From Streptomyces sp. Tue6028 (GTDB taxonomy: Bacteria > Actinomycetota > Actinomycetes > Streptomycetales > Streptomycetaceae): a DNA stretch of 64,000 bases. Positions within the stretch are counted from its first letter, which is position 1. Every line of letters begins with the position of its first letter. The notes below the pieces were generated by a model, which was given only the letters and a program-made list of their open reading frames with translations, was not told the DNA's origin and made no database searches. Shown one piece after another: positions 19,968 to 30,338 of the stretch. The stretch is from the NCBI RefSeq assembly GCF_002300165.1, contig NZ_MLCE01000032.1, positions 62,562 to 126,561 on the forward strand. Reading direction: 5' to 3'. Both the position numbers and the translations under genes were made by a program.

Positions 19968-22900
19968 CAGTTCTCCTCAAATCCAAGCGCCCGTGAGTCG
20001 GAGATCTCCGCCTCCAGCTGGCGTAGCAGTTCGTCGTCGTCGAGGTCGTCCAGGTCGTCGGCGGGCTCGGCACCGTCCTCGTCGACCGCGACCGGATCGG
20101 CGGCCGCGTCGTCGGAGCCGGCGGCCGGGAGGCCGAGCTGCTCCAGCAGGTGCGCGGTGAGCGCCAGCGCCGTCGGGTGCTCGAAGGCGACCGTCGAGGA
20201 CAGCTCGGTCTCCAGCTCCCGGGACAGCCGCAGCCGCAGCGTCAGCGACATCACCGAGTCCATGCCGAGCTCGAAGAAGCCCTGGTCGGCGCGGAGATCG
20301 TCCTCCGCGAGCCCGAGCACCGCGGCGACCTGCGCGCACACCCAGTCGAGCATCCGGTCCCGGCGCTGCCCGGGATCCAGGCCCCGCAGCCCGGCCACGA
20401 ACTCGGTGCCGCCGGTCTGCCGCGCCGCCCCCAGGACGGTGCGGAACAGCTCCCGGTGCGGGGCGTCGGCGAGCGCGCTCCCGAACAGCTCCCAGTCCAC
20501 GTCGGCCACGCAGGCGTGCACCGTGTGGTCCCAGACCAGCAGGTCGAGGGCGGTGACCAGGTCCCGCTCCCGCAGCGGGGCGACCCCGCTGGACTTCAGC
20601 AGTAAAGTCGTCCGTTCGTCGAGGAGTTGGCTGCCTTCGAGGGGCATCAGCTCCACGTGCGCCACCGGCAGTCCCGAGGCCCTGCGGCGCGCGGCCAGCG
20701 CCCGCAGCGACCAGTCGGAGGGTGCCGCGGCGCCCGTCACGGCGCCGCCCCACGTGCCCGGAACGGACCCCAGCAGGACGAACAGACGCACCGGGTCCTT
20801 CGCGGTGAGCCGGTGCAGGAGCTCGGCCGTCTCCGCGCGGTTCCACTCCGCCCGCAGCGCGGCCTCGGTGGTCTCCTCCAGCGGGGTCGCCAGTTCCGGA
20901 GCCGCCGCGCACACCACACCTGCGATCCCGGTGTCGGCACGCAACTCCTCGACCAACGAGGCCAGTTCCTCGCGAGCGCCGCGGGTACGGACCGCGCGGA
21001 CCTCGGCGCCCGCGGCGCGCCACCCGGCGATCCGGTCGTCGACCGGGAGCCGCTCGGCCTGCTCGGGCTCGGTGTCCGCGAGCACGATCCGCCGGGCGCC
21101 CGCGCCGACCAGCCAGTCCACCACCGGGGGCAGCAGGGCGCCGCCCGCACCGGTCACCAGATGCCAGCGCTCCGCGGACAGCGGCCGCCTGCCGGGCCGG
21201 TCGGGCACGTCGGCCCGCACCAGCGCGCCCACCTGGACGGAGGAGTGCTCGACGCGGACGTGCTCGTCGCCCGGCGCGCACAGCAGCCGTGTCACCAGGG
21301 CCCGCAGTTCCTCCGCACTGCCGCGGCTCAGGTCGACGTGGCCGCCCCAGGCCTCGGGGCGGGTCATCGCCAGGGTCCGGCCGAGCCCGGCGTGCGCGCC
21401 CTGGTTCCCGTCGGGGAAGCCCTCGTGACCGGCCGGCAGCAGGGCCTGCCGGGTGACCAGCCACAGGCGGGGCGGGGTCCCCTCGGCCTCGGCCAGGGCG
21501 GCGGTCAGCGCGGTGGTGACGCGCCACCCGTCCGGCCGGGAGTCGAGGTCCTCCAGCGGCCACAGGTCGCAGATGCCCGTGGTCCCCTCGTTCGCGTGCA
21601 CCGCGAGAAACGTCCGCCACGCGTCCCGGTCGGTGGGATCGACGACGAGACCCGCTTCGCCGGGTACGTCGGCGGAACGCACCCGGCGCACCTCGCAGCC
21701 CGCCGCCCGCAGCCCGTCGGCGACGACGCCCGCCAGATGTTCGGTGTCACCGCACACCAGCCAACGTGTCGCGGGCGCGGCCTGCGCGCCGTCACGGCCG
21801 GCCGGCCGCTGGCCCGCGGGGTGCCACACCATCCGGTACAGCAGGTCGGCGACCCGGTCCCGGTCCGCGTCGGCCGCGGCAGGCTCGGTCGGGCCCGCCA
21901 GGCGCAGCCCGGCCAGCTCCACGACGGCACGTCCGGCCGCGTCGAGGACGGCCACATCGGCCTCGGGCCGCCCGTCCGTGCCGGCCCGGACCTGTCCCCG
22001 CAACAGCCGTACGGTGCCCTCCACGGCGGCGCGGACCCGGACCGACGCGATGGCGGCGGGCAGCGGTTCGCCGTCCCCTCCCGCGTCGCCGCCGGCGCCG
22101 TCCGCGATCAGATGCAGCGCCAGCCGCAGCAGTTCGGCGGGCAGCCGGTGCCGGGAGGCGCCGTCCGCCAGTTCCACGGTGACGTCCGCGCCGCCCCGGC
22201 CGCTGCCGGCCGCCCGCACCCCGAGCGCGGGGAAGCGCTCGGCCAGCGTGGCCCTGAGGGGTTCGTCGTCGGCGAGCGCCGACGGATCGGGAGCGCTCGC
22301 GGCGGGCCCGTGCGACCCGTCGGTCGACGCGGTCAGCGCGGGCCCGTCGCCGTCGCCGTCACCGGACAGCCGGCGCAGCACGACCGTGCCCTGACGGGTG
22401 TCGACGACGGCCTGGAGACCGGCACGACCGTCCTCGTCCGCTCGCGGCGGCGTGCCGAACCGCACGTCGTGGAGCACCGGCGCGGGTGAGCCCGTCGCCG
22501 CGGCCCCGGCGAGGGCGGCCTCCAGGAGTGCGGGCGCCGAGACCGTCGTACCGGCTCCGGCGCCGCTGACCTGCCACGGGCTGCGGGTGCCGTCGACCGT
22601 CACCGGGAGCAGCGCCGTCCACGGCGCGGTCGTCGGCCGGACCGGTGCGCCGACGAGGGAGCCCGAACCGCCGGCACGGTCCACGGGCGTGTCCTGCAGC
22701 CAGTGCTCCTTGCGCTGCCACGGATAGCCGGGCAGGTCCACCACCGCGCGGCCCGGGCCGGCGAACGCCGCCCAGTCGACCGGGACGCCCTGCGCGTGCA
22801 GCGTGCCCAACGAGCCCAGCAGCGTGCCCACTTCGTCCTCGTCACGGACGAGGGAGGGCAGCACCACGGGCTGTGCCACACCGGCGGCCCGCAACGACTC

Positions 22901-25900
22901 CTCGGTGCCGGAGACCAGCACGGGATGCGGGGACACCTCCACGAACACCCGGTCCTGCGGGTCCTCCACCGCGCTCACCGCGTCCTGGAAGAGCACGGTG
23001 TTGCGCAGATTGCGGCCCCAGTACTCGGCGGTGAGCGCGGATCCCGCCACCTCGCGGCCCTCGACGGAGGAGTAGAACGGGACGCGGGCCTCGGCGGGCA
23101 CCAGATCCGCGAGCCCCGCCACCAGCCGCTCACGTAGCGGCTCCATCAGCGGCGAGTGCGGCGCCACCGGCACCTTGACCCGGCGGACGAACACGTTCGC
23201 CTCGGTGAGCTCCTCGGCCAGCTCCTCCAGGGCGTCGACGTCGCCCGCGACGACCGTGGTGCGCGGCCCGTTGATCGTGGCGACGCCCAGCTTGTCCTCG
23301 TACAGCACCAGATACGGCGCCAGTTCCGCACGGGGCAGCCCGACGACGATCGAACCGCCGGTGCCCACCAGCGTGTCGAGGAGCCGCGAGCGCAGGCACA
23401 GGATCTCCGCGGCCTGCGCCAGGGTCAGCGCCCCGGCGGCCCAGGCGGCGGCCACCTCGCCCATGCTGTGCCCGACGACCGCCTCGGGCACCACACCCCA
23501 GCTGCGCCACAGGGCGACCAGGCCGACCTGCACGGTGAAGATGAGTTCCTGCGGGATGCCTTCGTCGAAGGGGCGGCTGTCCGGCTCGCCGCGCAGCGAG
23601 GCCAGCGGGGACCAGGCGATCCACTTCCGCATCTCCTCCTCGCAGGCCAGCACCGCGTCCCGGAACACCGGCTCGCTCTCGAGGAGCCGGCGGCCCATGC
23701 CCGCCCACTGGGAGCCGAAGCCGGAGAAGACGAACACACAGGAGCGCTCCAGCTCGGCTGTGCCCGTGAGGACCTGGGCGTGCTCCTCGCCCTTGCTCAG
23801 GGCGCGCAGCGCGGACCGGACGCCGACCACGTCCCGGCCGACCACGACGGCCCGGTGGTCGAGGTGACTGCGGCGCGCCGACGCCGTGTACGACAGGTCG
23901 GCGAGGGCGGTCGCGTCGCCCGGCTCCAGCAGCGCGAGGTACTGCTTCGCGGCGGCCGGCAGCGCCGCCTCCTGCGCGGCGGACAGCGGCAGCGCGAAGC
24001 GTGCCGGGGGCTCGCCGCCGCTCTCCGCGGCCGTCGGTGCCTGGGCGACCAGGACGTGCGCGTTGGTCCCGGTGAACCCGAAGGAGCTCACCCCGGCGAC
24101 CCGGCGCCGGCCGTCCTCGGGCCACGCCTCCATGCCCTCGGCGATCTCCAGGCCCAGCCGCTCCCAGGCGACCTGCCGCGTCGGCGTGGTGCTCACCCCG
24201 ATGTGCGGCGCGATCCGGTCGTGATGCACCGACAGGACCGCCTTGATGAGCCCGGCCATGCCGGCCGAGGCCTCCAGATGCCCGATGTTGGGCTTGGCGG
24301 AGCCGACCAGGAGCGGGGCGCCGTCGGCCCCCTCGGGGCGCAGCGCCTGGGCGAGCGCCCGCAGTTCGACGGGATCGCCCAGCGGTGTGCCGGTGCCGTG
24401 CGCCTCGGCGTAGCCGACGTCGCGTCCGGTCAGTCCCGCCTGGCTCAGGGCCTGTTCGATCAGCGCGCGCTGCGCCGTGCCGTTCGGCACGGTCAGCCCG
24501 CTGCTCGCCCCGTCCTGGTTCACCGCGCTGCCGGGCAGCACGGCGTAGATCCGGTCGCCGTCGGCGAGGGCGGTCGACAGCCGTTTCAGGACGATCGCAC
24601 CGGACCCCTCGCCGCGCAGATAGCCGTCGGCCGCCTCGTCGAACGTACGGCAGTGGCCGCTGGGGGAGAGGGCGCCGCCGGCCGACACGGCGACCGGGAT
24701 CACCGGACTGAGGATCACGTTGACGCCACCGGCCACCGCGAGGTCGCTCTCGCCCTGGCGCAGGCTCTGCATGGCCAGGTGCACGGCGGTGAGCGAGGAC
24801 GAGCAGGCGGTGTCCACGGCCATGCTCGGCCCGGTCAGGCCCAGGAAGTAGGAGAGCCGTCCGGACGCTCCGGCGAAGGAGTTCCCGGTGCCGTAGTAGA
24901 GGTCGACGTCCTGGAGCCGGCTGCCGACGTGCTGCGCGTGGTCCGAGCTGTTCATGCCGACGAACACACCCGTCGCCGAACCGCGCAGCCGGTCACGGGT
25001 CGCGCCGGCGTCCTCCAGCGCCTCGTAGGCCACTTCGAGGAACAGCCGGTGCTGCGGGTCGAGGCTGCGCGCCTCGCGCGGCGAGACCCGGAAGAACGCC
25101 GCGTCGAAGCCGCGCACGTCGTCGAGGTACCCGCCGCGCAGCGAGGTCATCGTGCCGGGCGTCCACGGCCCGTCCGACAGGAAGGCCTGGCCGTCCCAGC
25201 GGTCCGCGGGCACGTCGCGGATGACCTCGCGGCCGTCGAGCAGGAGCCGCCAGTAGTCCCGCACCGTGGGGCTGCCGGGGAACCGGCAGCTCATGCCGAC
25301 CACCGCGATCGGGTCGTCGGCGGGCGCGGGCGCGCCGGCCTGCTGGGTCTGTGTCCGGTCGGTCGCGGCGAGCTCCGCGGAGGACGGCCGCGGAGCCTTC
25401 TTCGCGAGCACCTGCGGCAGCAGATGGTCGACCAGCTCGTCCAGGCAGGGGCGTTCGAAGGGGGTCGACAGCGGGATGTCCAGGCCGACCCGCATCCCCA
25501 GGCGGTCCACGAACTCCACGATGCTCAGCGAGTCCAGACCGAGGTCGGCGAAGCCGCGCCGGGGCGGGATGCGCCGGCCCGGGTCCTGGCCGAGGGTCTC
25601 CGCGAGCACCTCGGACGTCGTCCGCATCAGGGTCCTGCGTTCGCGGTCGGCGCTCGCCGCGTCCGGTGCGGGGTCGGGCGCCGCGGCGTCCCGGGTGCTC
25701 CCGGCCTCCGTCGTGGCCGGGCCGGTTCCGGTCCCGTCCGCCACCGCTCCCGCCGGGGGATGGTACGGGGCGGTGACGGACGAGGCGGCTTCCCGGTCGG
25801 CCCCGAGGGGGGTGGGGGCGGCGACCGGGGCGGTGCCGCCGGAACCGAGGGGCTCCGGCGGGTTCGTGGCGGTGTCTTCGGGCGTGACGCCGAGGTCGAG

Positions 25901-28654
25901 TTGGCGCGCGGGCCCGAGCGGCCTGCCCGAGGGGTCCAGCAGTTGCACGGCGAGCCGGGCGGGGGCGGCCTGTGCGTCGGGCCGCGCGGCCGGTGCGTAC
26001 TGGGTGCCGGGGGTCACGTCGGGCAGCCAGAACGACTCGTGCTGCCAGGGGTGCCGGGGCAGCTCCGTGAGCCGGCCCGGGACGAGGTCCGCCCAGCGGA
26101 CGTCGGCGCCGGCGCAGTGCAGGGCGGCGAGCGAGGACAGCATCGTCGCCGTGCCGTCGGTGTCCCTGCGCAGCGAACCGACCGCGACGCCCTGGCGCCG
26201 CAGCGACGTGAGGGCCTCGGTCAGCGGGCGTACGAGCGTGGGGTGCGGGCCGATCTCGACGAAGTCCGCGCCGCGGTCGTTCAGGAGGGTGCGCACGGCG
26301 GGCCAGAAGCGGACCGGGCGGAGCACGTTGGCGGCCCAGTAGGCCGCGTCCAGCGTGGCCGGAGGTTCATCGGGCCACACGGTGGACACGAACGCCTCGG
26401 GCCGATCGGCCGTCAAGTCGCCCAGTTCCGCGCGCAGTTCCTCCGCGAACGGCGCCATGGCCGGGCTGTGGAACGCGTAGTCGCCAGGCACGAAGCGGGC
26501 CGGGACGGACCGCTCGCGCAGCAGCGAGGCGATCGCCGTCAGATCGTCCTCGGAACCGGCGAGCACGGTGGCGCCCGGCCCGTTGACCGTGGCGACCGTG
26601 ACCGCGCGGCCGGTCCCGGCGGCGGCCTCGGCCGCCTCCTCCTCGGAGAGTGCCACCGCGAGCATCCGCCCGGTGCCCGCGGCGGCGGCCATGATGCGCC
26701 CGCGCCGCACGGCCAGGTCGAGCGCCGTGGGCAGGTCGAGGGCGCCGGTGAAACAGGCGGCCGAGATCTCGCCGAGGCTGTGCCCGACGACCTTGGTCGG
26801 TTCCACGCCGCGCGAGCGCCACACCTCGGCCAGGGCCAACTGGACCGCCACGACCGCCGGTTGCGCCAGCTCGGTGGCGGAGAGATCGCTGTCGCCGAGC
26901 AGTCGGCGCAGGCCGGGCAGCCCCAGTTCGCGCAGGACGGCGTCGCCGCGTTCCAGACCCGCCGCGGCGACCGGATCGCGGTCCCACAGGTCCAGGCCCA
27001 TGCCGCGCCACTGCGAGCCCTGCCCGGAGAAGACGAACACGGTGTGGTGGCGGCGCCGGGACTCCGCGGTGCCGGTGACGGTGCGCTCGTCCGGGGCGCC
27101 CTGGGCCAGGTCGAGCAGCGAGGCGCGCAGCTCGTGCGCGTCCGCGCCGATCACGGTGGCCCGTGCCTCGTGGTGGGTGCGGCGCACGGCCGCGGTGTGC
27201 AGCACGTCGGCCAGCGGCTGCGGACCGTCGAGGGTCTCGGCGAGGTCCCGTGCGCGTGCCTGGAGGGCGGCCTCCGTGGAGCCGGAGAGCAGCAGCACCC
27301 GGGGGCCGTCCTGCGGGGGAGCGGCGGACTCGGGCGCGGGGGCCGGGGGCGCGGACAGCAGCAGGTGGGCGTTGGTGCCGCTGAGGCCGAAGGCGCTGAC
27401 ACCGAACAGCGTGCCCGCGTCCTCGTCCAGCGGCCGGGCCTCGGCACAGACGCTCAGCGGGCCGTCGTTCCAGGGGATGGCGGGGTTGGGCGTGCCGAGG
27501 TGCAGCTGCGGCGGTATCACCCGGTGCCGCGCGGTCAGTACGGTCTTGATCAGCGCGGCCACGCCGGCGGCCGCGTCGGTGTGCCCGAAGTTGGCCTTGT
27601 GCGAGCCGATGTGGAGCTTGTGACCGGGGTCGCGGCCGGGCCCGAACACCTCGGACAGGGCGAAGGCCTCGATCGGGTCGCCGAGCGGCGTGCCCGTGCC
27701 GTGGGCCTCGACGAAGGCGACCTCGTCGGGGGTGGCGTCCGCGCGCAGCAGCGCCTCCCGCAGCAGCGCCTCCTGCGCGGAGGCGTTGGGCACGGTCAGG
27801 CCGGCGCTGCGGCCGTCGTGGTTGAAGGCGCTGCCCCGGATGACCGCGAGCACCCGGTCGCCGTCGGCGAGCGCGTCGTCGAGCCGCTTGAGCACGACGA
27901 CGCCGCAGCCCTCGCCGCGGACGATGCCGTCCGCGTCGGCGGCGAACGGCTTGCACCGTCCGGTGGGCGACAGGGCCTGCACCTTGCTCATGAAGATGGA
28001 CAGTTCGGGGGCGGCGAGGACGTTCACACCGCCGGCGAGCGCCGTGTCCGCCTCGCCGCTCGCGAGCGCCCGGCAGGCCAGGTGCACGGCCACCAGGGAC
28101 GAGGAGCATGCGGTGTTCACGGCGAGCGCCGGCCCGTGCAGCCCCAGCGTGTAGGCGACGCGGCCCGGCGCGAAGCTGAACTCCTTGCCGCTCGCGTAGT
28201 ACGGGTCGATGGCCTTCACACCGCGCGTCTTGGAGTGCAGCAGGGTGTAGTCCATGCCCAGCATGCCGAAGAAGACGCCGGTGCGGGAGCCGGCGAGCTG
28301 CGGCTTGGTGAGCCCCGCGTGCTCCAGGGCCTCCCAGGAGACTTCGAGCAGGAGCCGCTGTTGCGGGTCCATCTCGCGTGCCTCGCGGAACGAGATGCCG
28401 AAGAAGTCGGCGTCGAATTGGTCGAGCCCCGGCAGCACTCCCGCGTAGCGGCAGTAGCCGGTGCCCGGCGCGGACCCGTCCTCACTGATGTACTCGGGTC
28501 CCCAGCGTTCGGGCGGGATCTCCCCGATGACGTCGACGCCGTCCCTCAGGACGCGCCAGAAGGACTCGGGACCGTCCACCCCGCCCGGGTAACGGCACCC
28601 GATGCCGACAAGGGCTATGGCCGGATCGGTGGTGATTCCGTTGCGGGCGGGCAT
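19967..28654 (-). CDS. type I polyketide synthase 1: KS-AT-ACP-KS-AT-(DH-like)-KR0-ACP
   Basis: 2895 residues from ATG 28654 behind GGAGGGGGA. Module 1: KS (Cys about 182 in NTACSSS), AT (GHSLGE near 627, unusual YAFHS near 725), ACP (GLDSLS near 1036). Module 2: KS (Cys about 1281), AT (GHSMGE near 1729, atypical VAPHS near 1830, and SGFGSQW instead of SGQGSQ), a DH-like region without catalytic His, a KR lacking the active Ser and Tyr (GSVPGTWGG...GAAAPSDW) and with a broken NADPH motif (TGAGGALL), then ACP (GMDSVM near 2799). An acidic docking tail (DDDELLRQLEAEI) follows. With PKS2 this gives three extensions of the pyrrolyl starter, the first two unreduced. Module 2's AT is the candidate alkylmalonyl selector. 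A TTA codon (20603-20605) suggests bldA dependence. Confidence 0.93.
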   Translation of the reverse strand: MPARNGITTDPAIALVGIGCRYPGGVDGPESFWRVLRDGVDVIGEIPPERWGPEYISEDGSAPGTGYCRYAGVLPGLDQFDADFFGISFREAREMDPQQRLLLEVSWEALEHAGLTKPQLAGSRTGVFFGMLGMDYTLLHSKTRGVKAIDPYYASGKEFSFAPGRVAYTLGLHGPALAVNTACSSSLVAVHLACRALASGEADTALAGGVNVLAAPELSIFMSKVQALSPTGRCKPFAADADGIVRGEGCGVVVLKRLDDALADGDRVLAVIRGSAFNHDGRSAGLTVPNASAQEALLREALLRADATPDEVAFVEAHGTGTPLGDPIEAFALSEVFGPGRDPGHKLHIGSHKANFGHTDAAAGVAALIKTVLTARHRVIPPQLHLGTPNPAIPWNDGPLSVCAEARPLDEDAGTLFGVSAFGLSGTNAHLLLSAPPAPAPESAAPPQDGPRVLLLSGSTEAALQARARDLAETLDGPQPLADVLHTAAVRRTHHEARATVIGADAHELRASLLDLAQGAPDERTVTGTAESRRRHHTVFVFSGQGSQWRGMGLDLWDRDPVAAAGLERGDAVLRELGLPGLRRLLGDSDLSATELAQPAVVAVQLALAEVWRSRGVEPTKVVGHSLGEISAACFTGALDLPTALDLAVRRGRIMAAAAGTGRMLAVALSEEEAAEAAAGTGRAVTVATVNGPGATVLAGSEDDLTAIASLLRERSVPARFVPGDYAFHSPAMAPFAEELRAELGDLTADRPEAFVSTVWPDEPPATLDAAYWAANVLRPVRFWPAVRTLLNDRGADFVEIGPHPTLVRPLTEALTSLRRQGVAVGSLRRDTDGTATMLSSLAALHCAGADVRWADLVPGRLTELPRHPWQHESFWLPDVTPGTQYAPAARPDAQAAPARLAVQLLDPSGRPLGPARQLDLGVTPEDTATNPPEPLGSGGTAPVAAPTPLGADREAASSVTAPYHPPAGAVADGTGTGPATTEAGSTRDAAAPDPAPDAASADRERRTLMRTTSEVLAETLGQDPGRRIPPRRGFADLGLDSLSIVEFVDRLGMRVGLDIPLSTPFERPCLDELVDHLLPQVLAKKAPRPSSAELAATDRTQTQQAGAPAPADDPIAVVGMSCRFPGSPTVRDYWRLLLDGREVIRDVPADRWDGQAFLSDGPWTPGTMTSLRGGYLDDVRGFDAAFFRVSPREARSLDPQHRLFLEVAYEALEDAGATRDRLRGSATGVFVGMNSSDHAQHVGSRLQDVDLYYGTGNSFAGASGRLSYFLGLTGPSMAVDTACSSSLTAVHLAMQSLRQGESDLAVAGGVNVILSPVIPVAVSAGGALSPSGHCRTFDEAADGYLRGEGSGAIVLKRLSTALADGDRIYAVLPGSAVNQDGASSGLTVPNGTAQRALIEQALSQAGLTGRDVGYAEAHGTGTPLGDPVELRALAQALRPEGADGAPLLVGSAKPNIGHLEASAGMAGLIKAVLSVHHDRIAPHIGVSTTPTRQVAWERLGLEIAEGMEAWPEDGRRRVAGVSSFGFTGTNAHVLVAQAPTAAESGGEPPARFALPLSAAQEAALPAAAKQYLALLEPGDATALADLSYTASARRSHLDHRAVVVGRDVVGVRSALRALSKGEEHAQVLTGTAELERSCVFVFSGFGSQWAGMGRRLLESEPVFRDAVLACEEEMRKWIAWSPLASLRGEPDSRPFDEGIPQELIFTVQVGLVALWRSWGVVPEAVVGHSMGEVAAAWAAGALTLAQAAEILCLRSRLLDTLVGTGGSIVVGLPRAELAPYLVLYEDKLGVATINGPRTTVVAGDVDALEELAEELTEANVFVRRVKVPVAPHSPLMEPLRERLVAGLADLVPAEARVPFYSSVEGREVAGSALTAEYWGRNLRNTVLFQDAVSAVEDPQDRVFVEVSPHPVLVSGTEESLRAAGVAQPVVLPSLVRDEDEVGTLLGSLGTLHAQGVPVDWAAFAGPGRAVVDLPGYPWQRKEHWLQDTPVDRAGGSGSLVGAPVRPTTAPWTALLPVTVDGTRSPWQVSGAGAGTTVSAPALLEAALAGAAATGSPAPVLHDVRFGTPPRADEDGRAGLQAVVDTRQGTVVLRRLSGDGDGDGPALTASTDGSHGPAASAPDPSALADDEPLRATLAERFPALGVRAAGSGRGGADVTVELADGASRHRLPAELLRLALHLIADGAGGDAGGDGEPLPAAIASVRVRAAVEGTVRLLRGQVRAGTDGRPEADVAVLDAAGRAVVELAGLRLAGPTEPAAADADRDRVADLLYRMVWHPAGQRPAGRDGAQAAPATRWLVCGDTEHLAGVVADGLRAAGCEVRRVRSADVPGEAGLVVDPTDRDAWRTFLAVHANEGTTGICDLWPLEDLDSRPDGWRVTTALTAALAEAEGTPPRLWLVTRQALLPAGHEGFPDGNQGAHAGLGRTLAMTRPEAWGGHVDLSRGSAEELRALVTRLLCAPGDEHVRVEHSSVQVGALVRADVPDRPGRRPLSAERWHLVTGAGGALLPPVVDWLVGAGARRIVLADTEPEQAERLPVDDRIAGWRAAGAEVRAVRTRGAREELASLVEELRADTGIAGVVCAAAPELATPLEETTEAALRAEWNRAETAELLHRLTAKDPVRLFVLLGSVPGTWGGAVTGAAAPSDWSLRALAARRRASGLPVAHVELMPLEGSQLLDERTTLLLKSSGVAPLRERDLVTALDLLVWDHTVHACVADVDWELFGSALADAPHRELFRTVLGAARQTGGTEFVAGLRGLDPGQRRDRMLDWVCAQVAAVLGLAEDDLRADQGFFELGMDSVMSLTLRLRLSRELETELSSTVAFEHPTALALTAHLLEQLGLPAAGSDDAAADPVAVDEDGAEPADDLDDLDDDELLRQLEAEISDSRALGFEEN

Positions 28655-28905
28655 GGCTGATCCCCCTCCGGGAGTGCGACAGACAGTGGGTGCGGACGAG
28701 GTCCGGGGCCGGGTGGCGGGAGGGGCGTCCACGCCACCCGGGTCGTGCCCGGCAGCGGTCGGCTGCCGTGGTGCCTGCCGGCCGGGACGGGGCCGGTCGG
28801 GCCCTGGTCCGCCGGTACGGACCCGGCGGACCCGTGGAGCGCCGGCGGGGAGGTGCCGGTGCGGCTCCGTGGTGCCCGGTGTGTGCCGGGACTTCCCCGA
28901 GGCCC

Positions 28906-30264
28906 TTAGAACTTGGCCGCCGCGGAAGGCGCCTTGAGCGTCCCCAGGTACTTGTGCCAGAGGTGGGTGGGGTCGTTCTCGACGGCCTCGACGATCTCCC
29001 GCATCGCGGCAAGGGCCTTGGGCTCACCGTCGTACACGTCGCCCTGGAGCATCTTGAGGACGTCCAGGCGGTAGCGCGGGTCCTGGACGAAGGCCGTGAA
29101 GAGGATGTTGAGGCGGTAGTAGATCGAGATGAACTCGTACCAGTTGTTGACCGCGCCGCGGAGCGTGTTGACGTAGCCGTCGAAGCGCTCCTTGCGGAAG
29201 TCGCCGGCCTTGTGCGCCGCGATGATGTCGGCGGTGGCGAGGCGGGCGCTGTTGAGCGCGACACTGACACCGCTGGAGAAGATCGGGTCGACGAACCGGG
29301 CCGCGTCGCCGATCATCACGAGGGAGTCGTCGGCGATCTTGGTGAGCGCGTAGCTGTAGTCGCCCTCGGCCTTGAACTCCTTGACCCGCTTGGCGTTCTT
29401 CAGCGCGTCCTGGAGGGCGGGACGGCTCCCGATGGTGTCCCAGAAGAAGGTCTCCAGGTCGTTCTTGGCCTCCTTGAAGCGGGCCTTCTGGGTCACGACA
29501 CCTATGGACGTGATGGTGTCGGTGATCGGGATCTGCCAGACCCAGGTGTCCTCCAGCGGGAGGAAGTGGATGAAGATGTAGTCCGCCTGGTCCTTGTTGA
29601 CCGCGAGGGCCTTGCGGTCGAAGTCGTCGAACCAGGTGTGCACCGCGTACTGGTTGAAGACCGGGTCCGGCTCCTTGACCTTGAGCTGGCTCCCCATCAT
29701 GGTGCGCCGGCCGCTCGCGTCGATGACCATGCGGACGGGGACACCGACCGACTGGTTGCCGACCTTCGCCTGGATGACGGGGCGGTCCCGGTCGGTGAAG
29801 TCGACCCGGTTCACGCGCACGCCGTGGTAGACCTTCGCGCCCAGGCTCTCCGCGTGCTGGAGCAGGATCTGGTCGAACTTGCTGCGGTCCACGTGGAAGG
29901 TGTGGTCCCGGTCGACGCCCGCCTGGTCCCGCTCGCTGAACAGGACCTCGGCGGCGCGGAAGTCGTGGTCCAGGCCCTGGAAGCCCATGTGGTCGATGTC
30001 CCGGTCCTCCGCGGAGGTCCAGGCGGCGCCGTACTTCTTGGGGAAGCCCGCGGCCTCGACCTTCTCCATGGCGCCGGTCTCGATGAGCACCGGAGTCGTG
30101 GCCGGGACCAGCGACTCGCCGACGTGGTCGCGCGGAAAGGTCTCCGATTCGAAGACCACCACGGACAGCCCCTCCTTGGCGAGGTAGGAGGCGGCGGTGG
30201 AGCCGGCCGGTCCGCCGCCGATGATGCCGATGTCGTAGTCGTAGTTCGCCGATGTCTCGGACAA
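28906..30264 (-). CDS. pyrrolyl-PCP halogenase (PltA/PrnC-type), halogenase 3
   Basis: 452 residues from TTG 30264 behind AGGAGATCACG. Motifs: GGGPAGST (16-23), RDHVGESLVP, lysines 76-77 in FPKKYGAAW at the position of the catalytic lysine, WVWQIP (241-246) and GDAARFVDPIFSSG. This compact form is typical of halogenases that act on carrier-bound pyrroles (PltA, Bmp2, HrmQ group). The adjacent upstream gene is the stand-alone PCP, so its likely substrate is pyrrole-2-carboxyl-S-PCP. It needs FADH2, probably from the reductase at 32902. First enzyme gene after the PCP in the PKS operon. Confidence 0.92.
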   Translation of the reverse strand: MSETSANYDYDIGIIGGGPAGSTAASYLAKEGLSVVVFESETFPRDHVGESLVPATTPVLIETGAMEKVEAAGFPKKYGAAWTSAEDRDIDHMGFQGLDHDFRAAEVLFSERDQAGVDRDHTFHVDRSKFDQILLQHAESLGAKVYHGVRVNRVDFTDRDRPVIQAKVGNQSVGVPVRMVIDASGRRTMMGSQLKVKEPDPVFNQYAVHTWFDDFDRKALAVNKDQADYIFIHFLPLEDTWVWQIPITDTITSIGVVTQKARFKEAKNDLETFFWDTIGSRPALQDALKNAKRVKEFKAEGDYSYALTKIADDSLVMIGDAARFVDPIFSSGVSVALNSARLATADIIAAHKAGDFRKERFDGYVNTLRGAVNNWYEFISIYYRLNILFTAFVQDPRYRLDVLKMLQGDVYDGEPKALAAMREIVEAVENDPTHLWHKYLGTLKAPSAAAKF

Positions 30265-30338
30265 CGTGATCTCCTGTCGCGAATTCGGGTGGGTGGCGCT
30301 GTGCCGTGGCCGCGAGGGCCCGTCGGGCAGGCCCTGGA

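Noticed and set aside
14283..21428. Very long plus-strand open frame of about 2380 codons opposite PKS2 and PKS1
   Set aside because: It is the antisense shadow of GC-rich PKS genes; the translation is Arg/Gly/His/Val-rich without any domain, and the minus strand has intact PKS motifs throughout.
23156..28660. Plus-strand open frame of about 1830 codons opposite PKS1
   Set aside because: Same antisense effect of codon-position GC bias; no start signals or recognisable fold.
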